Positions 40,951 to 50,360 of a stretch of 64,000 bases of DNA are shown here, piece after piece. A program made the position numbers and the translations under genes. This stretch comes from Lederbergia citri (GTDB lineage Bacteria; Bacillota; Bacilli; Bacillales; Bacillaceae_C), in assembly GCF_018343625.1 (NCBI RefSeq), contig NZ_JAGYPG010000001.1, positions 230,342-294,341 on the forward strand, written 5' to 3'. Every line of letters starts with the position of its first letter. The stretch's first letter is position 1. Below the pieces are notes generated by a model. The model worked only from the letters and a program-made list of their open reading frames with translations, was not told where the DNA came from and made no database searches.

Positions 40951-41388
40951 ATGACTACAAATATTTTAACTGCAGAAAATATCCTATTACAACAACAAGT
41001 TTCTTCAAAGGAGGAAGCGATTCGATTAACTGGAAAAATTCTCGTTGAAAGAGGATATGTGGAAACGGATTATATAGAAAAAATGTTAGAGAGAGAAAAG
41101 TTGACCTCTACATATATGGGAAATTTTGTTGCGATTCCACATGGGACAGACGACGCAAAAGAAAATGTGAAAAAATCGGGGATTGTCATCATCCAAGTTC
41201 CAGATGGTGTTGATTTTGGGGGAGGAAATATTGCAAAGCTCCTCATTGGGATTGCTGGTAAAGGTGATGAACATTTAGAAATTCTTTCCAATATTGCCAT
41301 CGTATGTTCTGAAGAGGAAAATGTCATGAAAATAGTTAATGCTGATTCTAAAGAGGAAATTATTTCCTTATTTAATGGAGTGAATTAA
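40951..41388 (+). CDS. mtlF: PTS mannitol-specific EIIA component
   Basis: A 145-residue EIIA protein. The active-site histidine is His64 in FVAIPHGTDDAKENVKKSG. It receives phosphate from HPr and passes it to Cys384 of MtlA. It overlaps no gene but starts only one base after the mtlR stop and ends one base before mtlD, a tightly packed operon. Confidence 0.95.
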   Translation: MTTNILTAENILLQQQVSSKEEAIRLTGKILVERGYVETDYIEKMLEREKLTSTYMGNFVAIPHGTDDAKENVKKSGIVIIQVPDGVDFGGGNIAKLLIGIAGKGDEHLEILSNIAIVCSEEENVMKIVNADSKEEIISLFNGVN

Positions 41389-41389
41389 T

Positions 41390-42550
41390 ATGAAGGCTGT
41401 TCATTTTGGTGCAGGTAATATCGGAAGAGGATTTATCGGCAGTTTATTATACCAATCTGGTTTCGAAACATGTTTTATTGACGTAAATAATGAAATCGTT
41501 GATGCTCTAAATCAAAATAAACAATATATTGTCAAACTGGCAAATCCATCGCATGACGAAATGATAGTTAAAAACGTACATGCCATAAACAGTGCAAATA
41601 ATCAGGAGGCAGCTATTGAAGCGATTGCCAATGCAGATATAGTGACAACAGCAGTTGGACCTAATATTTTGCCCTATATCGCTGGACTTTTGGCAGAAGG
41701 ATTAAAGAGGCGTCTTGGAGATTCCGAAAAACCTCTGAATATCATTGCGTGTGAAAATATGATCGGCGGCAGTACATTTTTAAAAGAAAAAGTATATGAA
41801 AAGTTAAATGAAATCGAAAAAGATCATTTTTCTGCTTCTTTCGGATTTCTAGATGCCGCAGTTGATCGTATCGTTCCAAATCAAGTAAACGAAGATTTAT
41901 TAATGGTGTCAGTAGAACCGTTCTATGAATGGATTGTAGATGAAACAAATATTGTAGGGGAAAAGCCGCCAGTAAAAGGAATAATATTTGTTGATGATTT
42001 AACACCCTTTATTGAACGAAAATTATTTACTGTGAATACAGGGCATGCAGCTGCAGCTTATTTTGGATATTTAGCTGGTGCACAAACGATAGCAAACGTA
42101 CTTGAAAATAAACAAATTCATTCACTCGTTGAGCAAACCTTACAAGAGACAGGTAAATTGCTAATTGCAAAATACCATTTCGATAAAAAATTGCATGAGG
42201 ACTATATTCAAAAAATAATCGGTCGTTTCTCCAATCCATTAATACATGATGAAGTAACTCGAGTCGGTAGATCACCGATCCGAAAACTTGGAGCCAATGA
42301 TCGATTAGTAGGCCCTGCTAGGCAATATACAGAACTATTTGGAGAAACCCCAACATATTTAATAAAAGGTATAGCAGCCGCATTACATTTCGATTATGAA
42401 GATGATCTTGAAGCAATGCAAATTCAAGAAACAATCAAGTTCGATGGAATCGAAAAAGCAATTGAAAAATACACTCAATTAAAACAGGAATCTATTTTAT
42501 TCAAGGAAATCGTAAAACAATATAAGGAAGTTCATATCAATCGCCTGTAA
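41390..42550 (+). CDS. mtlD: Mannitol-1-phosphate 5-dehydrogenase
   Basis: A 386-residue NAD-dependent polyol dehydrogenase. The cofactor motif is HFGAGNIGRGFIG near the N-terminus. The catalytic segment KLFTVNTGHAAAAYFGYLAG (about 205-224) is typical of MtlD and contains the conserved Asn-x-Gly-His. It converts mannitol-1-phosphate to fructose-6-phosphate, completing the pathway that begins with MtlA and MtlF. Confidence 0.96.
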   Translation: MKAVHFGAGNIGRGFIGSLLYQSGFETCFIDVNNEIVDALNQNKQYIVKLANPSHDEMIVKNVHAINSANNQEAAIEAIANADIVTTAVGPNILPYIAGLLAEGLKRRLGDSEKPLNIIACENMIGGSTFLKEKVYEKLNEIEKDHFSASFGFLDAAVDRIVPNQVNEDLLMVSVEPFYEWIVDETNIVGEKPPVKGIIFVDDLTPFIERKLFTVNTGHAAAAYFGYLAGAQTIANVLENKQIHSLVEQTLQETGKLLIAKYHFDKKLHEDYIQKIIGRFSNPLIHDEVTRVGRSPIRKLGANDRLVGPARQYTELFGETPTYLIKGIAAALHFDYEDDLEAMQIQETIKFDGIEKAIEKYTQLKQESILFKEIVKQYKEVHINRL

Positions 42551-42598
42551 TGAAATGAATAAATATGCAATTAATATAAATAAAAATATAAAAAACTC

Positions 42599-42627
42599 TT
42601 GTAATATAGTGTAATACAAGCTATTAT
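42599..42627 (+). promoter_or_regulatory. Promoter of the amino acid ABC transporter
   Basis: TTGTAA (42599-42604), 17-base spacer, TATTAT (42622-42627). A dyad CTTGTA / TACAAG overlaps the -35 and spacer and could be an operator. Confidence 0.55.
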
Positions 42628-42661
42628 ACTTATATTGAATACATTACAAGGGGTTGGCAGA

Positions 42662-43516
42662 ATGAAAATTTCATTCAAAAAATCATTATTTGCGGTAGTT
42701 GCCAGTTCAGCATTATTATTAGCTGCATGTGGCTCAGCGCAAAACGATTCAAATAAAAGTGGCGGTAATGAAAAAGAAAAGAAAGTATTACATGTTGGTA
42801 CCGAAGCAACATTCCCTCCATTCGAATTCGTTGATAAAGGGGAAGTTACAGGATTTGATGTTGAGTTATTGAAAGCTCTCGGTGAAGAAGCAGGTTATGA
42901 GATTGATATAAAAAATACTGGTTGGGATTCAATGCTTGCCGGTCTTGATAGCAAGGATTTGGATATCGGGATGTCAGGCATTACCATTAAAAAAGATCGC
43001 TTGAAATCATATGATTTTTCTAATCCATATTATGAGTCTGAAGGCTTCTTAATTTTATTTAAAGATAATGTAGAAGTTAAAAATGCTGAGGATTTAAAAA
43101 ATCTAAAGATTGGAGTTCAAAACGGAACCACTGGTGCTGAAGCCGCAGAATCCGTTGTAGGAAGTAATGCCAAAAACATTTCTAAATATGAATCATCTGG
43201 CTTAATGTTCCAAGCATTGCTTAGCGGAAGTGTTGATGCTGCTGTAACAGACAAGCCTGTTGCAGAAGAGTATATTAAACAAAATCCAGATAGCAACATC
43301 CAATCAGTAGAAGATAAAGAACGCTTCAAGCCTGAATACTACGGGATTGCTTTCCAAAAAGGCAGCCCTTATAAAGAAGACTTTGATAAAGCTTTAGACA
43401 AATTGTTTGAAAACGGAAAGTATGCGGAAATTTATAAAAAATGGTTTGAAGAAGAACCAAATCTTGATTCTTTAAAGGATGCAAAAAGTTATATTGATTC
43501 TTTAAAAGAAGATTAA
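42662..43516 (+). CDS. Polar amino acid ABC transporter binding lipoprotein
   Basis: ATG 42662 follows AAGGGG. The 284-residue protein has a lipoprotein signal (FAVVASSALLLAACGS, lipid Cys at about 24) and the family 3 solute-binding fold: VGTEATFPPFEFVDKGEVTGF, DVELLKALG, IGMSGITIKKDRLKSYDFS and YGIAFQKGS. These match Art/Gln-type binding proteins for arginine, glutamine or histidine. The exact ligand cannot be read. A 9-bp stem-loop separates it from the permease gene. Confidence 0.92.
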   Translation: MKISFKKSLFAVVASSALLLAACGSAQNDSNKSGGNEKEKKVLHVGTEATFPPFEFVDKGEVTGFDVELLKALGEEAGYEIDIKNTGWDSMLAGLDSKDLDIGMSGITIKKDRLKSYDFSNPYYESEGFLILFKDNVEVKNAEDLKNLKIGVQNGTTGAEAAESVVGSNAKNISKYESSGLMFQALLSGSVDAAVTDKPVAEEYIKQNPDSNIQSVEDKERFKPEYYGIAFQKGSPYKEDFDKALDKLFENGKYAEIYKKWFEEEPNLDSLKDAKSYIDSLKED

Positions 43517-43562
43517 TAATTAGCAATTGATTATATAGAAATTAGATTCTATTATTAAATTA

Positions 43563-43603
43563 GTGGCTGTCCTCAGGCTCTTTGCCAGTAGACAGCCGCT
43601 TTT
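43563..43603 (+). terminator. Stem-loop between binding protein and permease
   Basis: GTGGCTGTC / GACAGCCGC arms (one G-U) followed by TTTTC. Probably a partial terminator that gives the binding protein in excess. Confidence 0.65.
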
Positions 43604-43671
43604 CGTGAAATAACATGAATTTGAAAGTTTTTTTAAAAACAAACCTTTTAGTAGAAGGGAGGAGCTCTGTC

Positions 43672-44331
43672 ATGGGGAATATTCGATTTGATATCATCAT
43701 TGATTATTTACCATTATTTATAAAAGGAACATTACTGACTCTTGGATTTACGATTGCCGGAATTTCGTTAGGACTTTTATTAGGATTGGGTATCGGTTTA
43801 GGAAAGATGTCAAGTAAATCATTCATTCGTTTCCCGTTTGTGTGGTATATTAACTTTTTTAGGGGGACGCCATTCCTTGTCCAAATTCTTTTAATGCATT
43901 TTGCCATCATCCCTCTTTTTATGTCTCCGGCCAATCCAATTGTTTCAGCTATCATCGCTTTGGCTTTAAATTCAGCTGCCTATATTGCTGAAATTTTTCG
44001 CGCTGGAATTCAGTCTATTGATCGAGGACAAACGGAAGCAGCTCGTTCCCTTGGGATGACACATACACAAGCAATGAGGCATGTCATTCTCCCACAGGCC
44101 ATTAAACGAATGATTCCACCACTTGGAAATGAATTTATTACATTATTAAAAGAAACGTCAATTGCAGCTATTATTGCTGCACCTGAATTAATGTATTGGG
44201 GACGAGTTGCAGGTTCTCAATACATGAGAGTATGGGAGCCTTATATTTTCGTTTCTATCATTTATTTAGTACTAACATTATCGCTTACTTATTTAATGAA
44301 TTATATTGAAAGGAGACTGAAAACCGAATGA
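43672..44331 (+). CDS. Polar amino acid ABC transporter permease
   Basis: ATG 43672 follows GAAGGGAGGAG. The 219-residue protein is a HisM/GlnP-type permease with about five helices, [16 protein letters not shown] (the conserved R-G-T-P segment) and the ATPase contact [20 protein letters not shown]. It overlaps the ATPase gene by four bases (ATGA). With its neighbours it forms a typical three-gene importer; the permease acts as a homodimer. Confidence 0.93.
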   Translation: MGNIRFDIIIDYLPLFIKGTLLTLGFTIAGISLGLLLGLGIGLGKMSSKSFIRFPFVWYINFFRGTPFLVQILLMHFAIIPLFMSPANPIVSAIIALALNSAAYIAEIFRAGIQSIDRGQTEAARSLGMTHTQAMRHVILPQAIKRMIPPLGNEFITLLKETSIAAIIAAPELMYWGRVAGSQYMRVWEPYIFVSIIYLVLTLSLTYLMNYIERRLKTE

Positions 44332-45050
44332 TCTCCGTCAAACATTTAAAGAAATCTTTTGGACAGAATGAAGTGTTAAAAGATATAACACTTGAAGTTA
44401 AACCGCAGGAAGTAGTCGTCGTCATTGGTCCATCAGGATCCGGTAAATCAACCTTTATCCGTTGCTTGAATTTGCTTGAATCTGTTTCCGGTGGACAAGT
44501 TGTTGTAACTGGAAAGGATTTAACGGATAAAAAGACAAATATAAATGAAATTCGTAAAAATGTTGGGATGGTTTTTCAGCATTTTAACTTATTTCCTCAC
44601 AAAAACATTCTTCAGAACATTACCCTTGCTCCGATTAATGTAAAAGGTGTCTCAAAAGAGGAAGCAGAAAGAAAGGCGAGAGAACTTTTAGCGAAAGTTG
44701 GCTTGTCCGATAAAGCTGATGCCTATCCTGATTCACTTTCGGGTGGACAAAAACAGCGTGTCGCAATTGCTAGAGCGTTGGCAATGGAGCCGAAGATCAT
44801 GTTGTTTGATGAACCGACTTCTGCTTTGGACCCTGAAATGGTAGGGGAAGTGCTGGAAGTTATGAAGCAGTTAGCTAAAGAAGGAATGACGATGATTGTC
44901 GTTACGCATGAAATGGGATTTGCACGTGAAGTAGGGGATCGCGTCATTTTTATGGATAATGGATATATTGTTGAAGAAAACGTTCCAAATGAGCTATTCT
45001 CCAACCCGCAACATGAACGGACGAAATCGTTTTTAAGTAAAGTACTTTGA
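44328..45050 (+). CDS. Polar amino acid ABC transporter ATPase
   Basis: A 240-residue ABC ATPase. Walker [11 protein letters not shown]-loop [11 protein letters not shown], signature LSGGQKQR, Walker [15 protein letters not shown] and the switch histidine in [12 protein letters not shown] are all intact. It is of the GlnQ/ArtR/HisP type. The start overlaps the permease stop, so translation is coupled. A terminator follows. Confidence 0.95.
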   Translation: MISVKHLKKSFGQNEVLKDITLEVKPQEVVVVIGPSGSGKSTFIRCLNLLESVSGGQVVVTGKDLTDKKTNINEIRKNVGMVFQHFNLFPHKNILQNITLAPINVKGVSKEEAERKARELLAKVGLSDKADAYPDSLSGGQKQRVAIARALAMEPKIMLFDEPTSALDPEMVGEVLEVMKQLAKEGMTMIVVTHEMGFAREVGDRVIFMDNGYIVEENVPNELFSNPQHERTKSFLSKVL

Positions 45051-45056
45051 ATTATG

Positions 45057-45084
45057 AAGGCGCCTATCTCCGGGCGTCTTTTTG
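45057..45084 (+). terminator. Terminator of the amino acid transporter operon
   Basis: Stem AAGGCGCC / GGGCGTCTT (one G-U) followed by TTTTGTT. Confidence 0.75.
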
Positions 45085-45164
45085 TTAATTGATTTGAAGG
45101 AATCTAGGGAGAAATGTCGAACTAGAATAAAATACGTTTGTAAAATGGAAGAAGAGATATTAGA

Positions 45165-46088
45165 ATGAATAATTTACTATTTATTTTTATTGATATCATA
45201 CTGCCGATTTTTATTTTGATTGCTATCGGATTTATTATGCAACGGATTTTTCAGTTGGACTTGTATACTCTTGCTAAAATAAACATTTATTTTTTGAGTC
45301 CTGCCCTTATTTTTATTAAACTATATGAAAGCTCTTTCTCTCTATCAATATTTTTAAAAGTAATATTGTTCAGTTTTGGATTTGTTGTGATATTGTATGT
45401 ATTAAGTATCGCGACTGCCAAGCTATGTAAATTAAATGACAAAATGAAGCTTTCTTTTTCTAACAGTGTAATATTTTATAATTCCGGTAACTACGGAATA
45501 CCTGTAAATGATTTAGTTTTTAAACAAGATCCATTTGCGATGTCCATCCAAATTGCAGTCATGGCTTTTCAAAATACCCTTACTTTTTCCTATGGAGTCG
45601 TTGCTCTAAAATCAGTCCACGGTGGAAAGTTAAAGGCTGTGTTAGGCTATTTTAAAATGCCATTGTTTTACGCGATGTTTATTGGAATTTTATTTAATGT
45701 GCTTGCCATCCCTATGCCAAATTTCATTCTTACGTCAATTTCATATATTTCCAATGCTTTAATCGCGATGGCGTTACTAACAGTCGGAGCACAAATTGCA
45801 CATATTAATATATCATTTACATATATCCCACTTTATTTAAATATTTTTTATCGTTTAATCGTAGGTCCAATCATTGCTCTAGTCGGTTTACTTTTACTGG
45901 GAATGGATGGGATTTTAGCCCAAGCATTGCTTATCTCTACTGCAATGCCCACTTCAGTAAACAGTTCCATTATTGCCCAAGAGTATAATAATGAACCCGA
46001 ATTTGCTTCGCAAACTGTCATCGCAACAACATTATTTAGCTCTTTTACCTTAACGTTAGTCATCTATGTTGCTATGCATATTTTCTAA
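45165..46088 (+). CDS. AEC (auxin efflux carrier) family transporter
   Basis: A 307-residue integral membrane protein with about ten helices in two inverted halves. IYFLSPALIFIKLYESSFSL in the first half and NSVIFYNSGNYGIPVNDLVF (with the N-x-G-N-Y-G-I-P motif) are diagnostic for the AEC family; TAMPTSVNSSIIAQEYNNEP in the last part is the matching C-terminal motif. Bacterial members export or exchange small organic acids; the substrate is unknown. It appears to be a single-gene unit with a weak RBS (AGAAGAGA). Confidence 0.85.
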   Translation: MNNLLFIFIDIILPIFILIAIGFIMQRIFQLDLYTLAKINIYFLSPALIFIKLYESSFSLSIFLKVILFSFGFVVILYVLSIATAKLCKLNDKMKLSFSNSVIFYNSGNYGIPVNDLVFKQDPFAMSIQIAVMAFQNTLTFSYGVVALKSVHGGKLKAVLGYFKMPLFYAMFIGILFNVLAIPMPNFILTSISYISNALIAMALLTVGAQIAHINISFTYIPLYLNIFYRLIVGPIIALVGLLLLGMDGILAQALLISTAMPTSVNSSIIAQEYNNEPEFASQTVIATTLFSSFTLTLVIYVAMHIF

Positions 46089-46153
46089 AAAGAAAGATTT
46101 GTAGTTATTGTCCAGTGTAGATTAGGACATATTCTATTAACACCAAGAAAGAA

Positions 46154-46810
46154 GTGAAGAATGTGAAAAAACCTCTTAAAGAAATACTTTCAGGTATGAC
46201 CACCTCGGAAAAGGTGAAATACATTTGGGATTATTATAAATTTATCATAATCGGCGGTATCGTCCTTATCATTTTAGTTGCTTCTATGGTACATAGCATT
46301 GTAACGAAAAAAGAAGTTGTGTTGAATGTAGTTGTTATGGCGGGAATATATGATCCAGATTATATCGATCAGTTAAAGGATAAGTTATATGATGAATTTT
46401 TGACAGATAAAGAACGAGATAAATCCAATATCATTATTCAAACAATCAATTCTTCGAGTGATCAATTGGATATGAAGGCAGGCGTAGATATGCAGAAAAT
46501 GGCTGCAGAGCTTTCTGCCGGTTATATTGATTTTTTCATTGTCGATAAAGATTTCTTTGATAATATGAACGATCAAAATCAATTAATGTCTTTCCAGAAA
46601 ACAAGTGGAATAACGGATTGGTCGGTACCAAATGAACATCTGCATTTTTCAAAAGAAAATAACGAAGATATCACCGGAATTGATATTTCTGCAATAGGCT
46701 TATTTAACGGCATGGTTAAGGATGGAGAAAGAATTATTTGTGTGCCAGCTAACGCAAAGAACACTGAGTATATTTCTCGTTTTCTTAAATATATAAATAA
46801 AAATATATAG
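46154..46810 (+). CDS. Membrane-anchored protein of unknown function, 218 aa
   Basis: I do not recognise this family. A short basic cytoplasmic N-terminus (KKPLKEILSGMTTSEKVKYIW) is followed by one membrane helix (FIIIGGIVLIILVASMVHSI, about 31-50) and an outside domain of 165 residues with alternating strands and helices, resembling a small binding-protein-like fold (VVLNVVVMAG, AAELSAGYIDFFIVDKD). The start is GTG 46154 with a weak purine RBS; a second GTG at 46163 is possible. The SDR gene follows 18 bases later. Confidence 0.6.
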   Translation: MKNVKKPLKEILSGMTTSEKVKYIWDYYKFIIIGGIVLIILVASMVHSIVTKKEVVLNVVVMAGIYDPDYIDQLKDKLYDEFLTDKERDKSNIIIQTINSSSDQLDMKAGVDMQKMAAELSAGYIDFFIVDKDFFDNMNDQNQLMSFQKTSGITDWSVPNEHLHFSKENNEDITGIDISAIGLFNGMVKDGERIICVPANAKNTEYISRFLKYINKNI

Positions 46811-46828
46811 AGAGGAATGAGGTAAAGA

Positions 46829-47530
46829 ATGAGAGTTTTGGTTACAGGGGCAAATAGGGGACTCGGTCTTGCTCTTTCCAAAGCTGCTCTTGAGAGAGGG
46901 CACACGGTTTTGGCATGTGCGAGAAATGGAGCTCAACCGGATGGTAGTTTACAGAATCTTTCTAGGCAATATCCTAATCAAATTTTTCTTATAGAACTTG
47001 ACGTATCTGATGAAAAATCGGTAGAGATGGCAGCAGCAAAAGTAAGTGAGAATTGGGAATCAATTGATGCCATTATTAATAATGCTGGCGTTTTGTACGA
47101 GCGGGATGCCAAAATTGAGGAGTTGGATTTTTCCTTACTGGAACTGACGATGAACGTAATTCTATATGGTCCGATGCGCGTCATCAAACATTTTTTACCA
47201 TTGCTTTATAAAGGTACCAATCAAATAATCATTAATATTTCATCTGATGCGGGAAGTATTGCTACTGCTTATGGCGGAGATTATCCATATGCCATTTCTA
47301 AAACAGCCCTCAATATGTTCACGAAACAAATAAAGCATTATGTATCCGATAAAAATATTAATGTTTATGCAATACATCCGGGATGGATTAGAACGGATAT
47401 GGGTGGGGAAAAGGCACCAGGTTCTCCTGAAGAGACTGCAAATAATTTAGTGGATATTTTAGAGAAGAAAAAGGTAATAGACGATGAATTATTTTTTATA
47501 AAACATAATGGTGAACCTATGAAAATATAG
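46829..47530 (+). CDS. Short-chain dehydrogenase/reductase (C-factor-like)
   Basis: A 233-residue SDR. Cofactor motif TGANRGLGLALSKAAL, NNAG at about 85-88, catalytic Ser in IINISSDAGS and Tyr-x-x-x-Lys in YPYAISKTALNMF. The C-terminal HPGWIRTDMGGEKAP is characteristic of the CsgA/C-factor and YueD-unrelated carbonyl reductase subgroup. The reaction is an NAD(P)-dependent ketone or alcohol conversion; substrate unknown. RBS AGAGAGGAATGAGG. It is convergent with xylR. Confidence 0.85.
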   Translation: MRVLVTGANRGLGLALSKAALERGHTVLACARNGAQPDGSLQNLSRQYPNQIFLIELDVSDEKSVEMAAAKVSENWESIDAIINNAGVLYERDAKIEELDFSLLELTMNVILYGPMRVIKHFLPLLYKGTNQIIINISSDAGSIATAYGGDYPYAISKTALNMFTKQIKHYVSDKNINVYAIHPGWIRTDMGGEKAPGSPEETANNLVDILEKKKVIDDELFFIKHNGEPMKI

Positions 47531-47545
47531 ATTGATTTAAAAAAG

Positions 47546-47588
47546 AATCCAATTTGAATATCAATTGATATTCAAATTGGATTTTTTC
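47546..47588. terminator. Bidirectional terminator between the SDR gene and xylR
   Basis: A perfect 17-bp stem AATCCAATTTGAATATC / GATATTCAAATTGGATT with a 4-base loop. Confidence 0.9.
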
Positions 47589-47604
47589 TCATAAATAATG
47601 ATCC

Positions 47605-48786
47605 CTAAGAAGTTATTTTATCTAGTGACTTTTTTAGAAAATGTTCGACTGAAAAAGCCGCGACCCCTAAAGCAGTTGCTGGAAAACTTGGCTCCGAAAA
47701 TTGAACTTTGACTTCTGTTTGATGGGATGTCATTGCCCGGTTTTTGACGTAATGTTGGACTGTTTCTTCCATCCAAGGTTTTGCACCTGATAAGCGATTA
47801 CCAATAATTATTTTTTGTGGGTTTAGTGCATGTACTATATTTACAATACCTATCCCAAGGTGTACAGCTGTTTCTTTTAAAAGTTGGACTGCATGCTCGT
47901 TCTCATCTTGTGCAAGTTTAATGATTTGTTCAATATTTGCTTTGTCTTCCTTAACTATTTGTAGCTTTACAGCATTTTGAATTACATATTGTTCAGAAGC
48001 GTATAGCTCCCAGCAGCCGATATTTCCGCAACGGCATGTTTCTCCATTCATTTTTATCGTCATATGGCCAAACTCACCTGAAAAGCCGGAGGAGCCTCTA
48101 TACAGTTTCTCATTCATGATAATTCCTGTACCGATCCCAATCCCTGTACTAATATAGACGAGATTATCCACATTTTTACCTAGTCCAAACATTTTTTCTC
48201 CGTAAGCACCTGCATTTGCTTCATTTTCAATTACGACAGGTATTTGGAAGGCCTCTTCGATAACTCCCTTGATGGAAGAATTTTTCCAACCTAGATTTGG
48301 GGCAAGAACCACTGAACTATTATTATCGACAATCCCTGGTGCGCCAATCCCAATTCCAACAATTCCATACGGGGTTTTAGGCGCTATAGACCTTAATTCT
48401 TCAATATTTTCACATATTAATTTTAATGTTTGCTCAAAGGATGTCGGGATAAATGTTTGCATTTTTCTCTCAAGGATATTACCTTGGAGGTCTGTTAAAA
48501 TTCCTAAAATATAATTGACTCCTAAATCAATGCCAATTGTACATCCAGCCTGCTCGTTAAACACTAGCATGACAGGGCGCCTGCCGCCACTGGAAATTCC
48601 CGGACCTGTTTCAATAATTAATTGTTCGTCAATCAATTCTGCAACGAGTGTAGAAACAGTACCTTTATTCAAGCCCGATCTAAGAGCTATGTCCGCACGG
48701 GAAATGGGGGCGTATTGAATAATCGAATGAAGTACAATTGTTTTATTTTCTTTTTTTATTAATTGTTGATTCCAAGTCGAGCTCAT
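47605..48786 (-). CDS. xylR: Xylose repressor XylR (ROK family)
   Basis: ATG 48786 is preferred, with TAAGGAGA 10 bases upstream. The 393-residue protein has an N-terminal winged HTH (SRADIALRSGLNKGTVSTLV) and a ROK sugar-sensing domain with GIDLGVNYILGILTD, the ATP/sugar site GIGIGAPGIVD and the zinc motif CRCGNIGCWE. XylR represses xyl genes until xylose binds. It is divergent from xylA, with an excellent operator between them. Confidence 0.93.
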   Translation of the reverse strand: MSSTWNQQLIKKENKTIVLHSIIQYAPISRADIALRSGLNKGTVSTLVAELIDEQLIIETGPGISSGGRRPVMLVFNEQAGCTIGIDLGVNYILGILTDLQGNILERKMQTFIPTSFEQTLKLICENIEELRSIAPKTPYGIVGIGIGAPGIVDNNSSVVLAPNLGWKNSSIKGVIEEAFQIPVVIENEANAGAYGEKMFGLGKNVDNLVYISTGIGIGTGIIMNEKLYRGSSGFSGEFGHMTIKMNGETCRCGNIGCWELYASEQYVIQNAVKLQIVKEDKANIEQIIKLAQDENEHAVQLLKETAVHLGIGIVNIVHALNPQKIIIGNRLSGAKPWMEETVQHYVKNRAMTSHQTEVKVQFSEPSFPATALGVAAFSVEHFLKKSLDKITS

Positions 48787-48852
48787 AAAATCCATTCTCC
48801 TTATATCCATATACAATGTACAATTTAGTTTCTACTATCATATCATAAAATA

Positions 48853-48896
48853 CTTTGTCCATTGGATAGACAAAGATAAAAAGAAGATGCTATACT
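48853..48896 (+). promoter_or_regulatory. XylR operator and xylA promoter
   Basis: Perfect inverted repeat CTTTGTC (48853-48859) / GACAAAG (48869-48875). It overlaps the -35 TAGACA (48867-48872); after an 18-base spacer the -10 is TATACT (48891-48896). Repressor binding would block RNA polymerase. Confidence 0.7.
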
Positions 48897-48976
48897 ATTG
48901 GCAAGAAGTGATGGGTATATATACATAATTAAGTATTGTAAACGCCATCAATAAAATATCTTTTGGAGGGAAAAAT

Positions 48977-50302
48977 ATGGCTTACTTTGAGGAAATCAGC
49001 AAAATTCAGTATGAAGGCTCATCATCGAAAAATCCTTTCGCATTTAAGTATTACAATCCTGAAGAAACGGTTAATGGAAAGACAATGGAAGAAATCCTGC
49101 GTTTTTCAGTCGCTTATTGGCATACGTTCACTGCTGATGGAACGGACCCATTTGGCGTTGGAACAGCCATTCGTCCATGGGATCATTTAAATGGGCTTGA
49201 CCTTGCAAAGGCGCGTGTTGAGGCGGCATTTGAATTGTTTGAGAAATTAAATGTGCCTTTCTTCTGTTTCCATGATTCTGATATTGCTCCTGAAGCAGAC
49301 ACATTGAAGGAAACATATGAACATCTTGATGTAATTACCGCCATGATTAAAGATTACATGAAAGATAGTAAAGTAAAATTGCTATGGAACACAGCTAATA
49401 TGTTTACACATCCAAGATACGTACATGGTGCTGCAACTTCCAGTAATGCAGATGTTTTTGCTTTTGCTGCTGCGAAAGTAAAGAAAGGCTTAGAAATTGG
49501 AAAGGAGCTAGGAGCTGAAAACTATGTATTCTGGGGCGGTCGTGAAGGATACGAAACGCTACTAAATACAGATATGAAGCTTGAGCTTGATAATTTGGCA
49601 CGCTTCTTCCACATGGCCGTAGATTATGCGAAAGAGATAGGATTTGATGGTCAATTTTTAATTGAGCCTAAACCAAAAGAGCCAACAAAGCATCAATATG
49701 ATTTTGATGTAGCAACAGGGCATGCTTTCCTACAAAAATATGATTTAGATCAATATTTTAAATTTAACATCGAAGCAAACCACGCTACACTCGCTGGTCA
49801 TACATTTGAACACGAATTGCGTGTAGCTCGTATTAATGGCATGCTCGGTTCTGTTGACGCTAACCAAGGTGATACATTAATAGGATGGGATACAGATGAA
49901 TTTCCTACAGACTTGTATTCTACAACTCTTGCAATGTATGAAATTTTACTTAATGGCGGATTAGGAAAAGGCGGTCTTAACTTCGATGCAAAAGTACGCA
50001 GAGGTTCTTTTGAGCCTGAAGATTTATTCCACGCGCATATCGCTGGCATGGATAGCTTTGCAATTGGGTTAAAAGTAGCTGCGAAACTTTTAGAAGATCG
50101 TGTTTTGGAAGATTTCGTCGCTGATCGTTACAGCAGTTACACTGAAGGAATTGGATTGGATATTGTAGAAGGAAAAGCAAACTTCCATAAGCTTGAAGAA
50201 TATGCACTTCAATTAGGTAATATTCAAAACCGTTCAGGAAGACAAGAAAGATTGAAAGCAATCGTAAATCAATACTTGCTTGAAACGCTTGCTGGAAAAT
50301 AA
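48977..50302 (+). CDS. xylA: Xylose isomerase
   Basis: A 441-residue enzyme of usual length. It has [12 protein letters not shown] with the catalytic histidine, [31 protein letters not shown] and the metal ligands [18 protein letters not shown] and [12 protein letters not shown]. It converts D-xylose to D-xylulose. RBS TGGAGGG. It starts the xylA-xylB operon under XylR. Confidence 0.97.
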   Translation: MAYFEEISKIQYEGSSSKNPFAFKYYNPEETVNGKTMEEILRFSVAYWHTFTADGTDPFGVGTAIRPWDHLNGLDLAKARVEAAFELFEKLNVPFFCFHDSDIAPEADTLKETYEHLDVITAMIKDYMKDSKVKLLWNTANMFTHPRYVHGAATSSNADVFAFAAAKVKKGLEIGKELGAENYVFWGGREGYETLLNTDMKLELDNLARFFHMAVDYAKEIGFDGQFLIEPKPKEPTKHQYDFDVATGHAFLQKYDLDQYFKFNIEANHATLAGHTFEHELRVARINGMLGSVDANQGDTLIGWDTDEFPTDLYSTTLAMYEILLNGGLGKGGLNFDAKVRRGSFEPEDLFHAHIAGMDSFAIGLKVAAKLLEDRVLEDFVADRYSSYTEGIGLDIVEGKANFHKLEEYALQLGNIQNRSGRQERLKAIVNQYLLETLAGK

Positions 50303-50311
50303 GTGATACAC

Positions 50312-50341
50312 GTGCTGGAGTTGAAAAATTCCAGCACTTTC
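50312..50341 (+). terminator. Stem-loop between xylA and xylB
   Basis: GTGCTGGA(GTT) / (ATT)CCAGCAC arms, followed by TTTCTA. Probably partial termination, because xylB has no obvious own promoter in the 58-base gap. Confidence 0.65.
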
Positions 50342-50360
50342 TATACGAGGGGTGAGATTT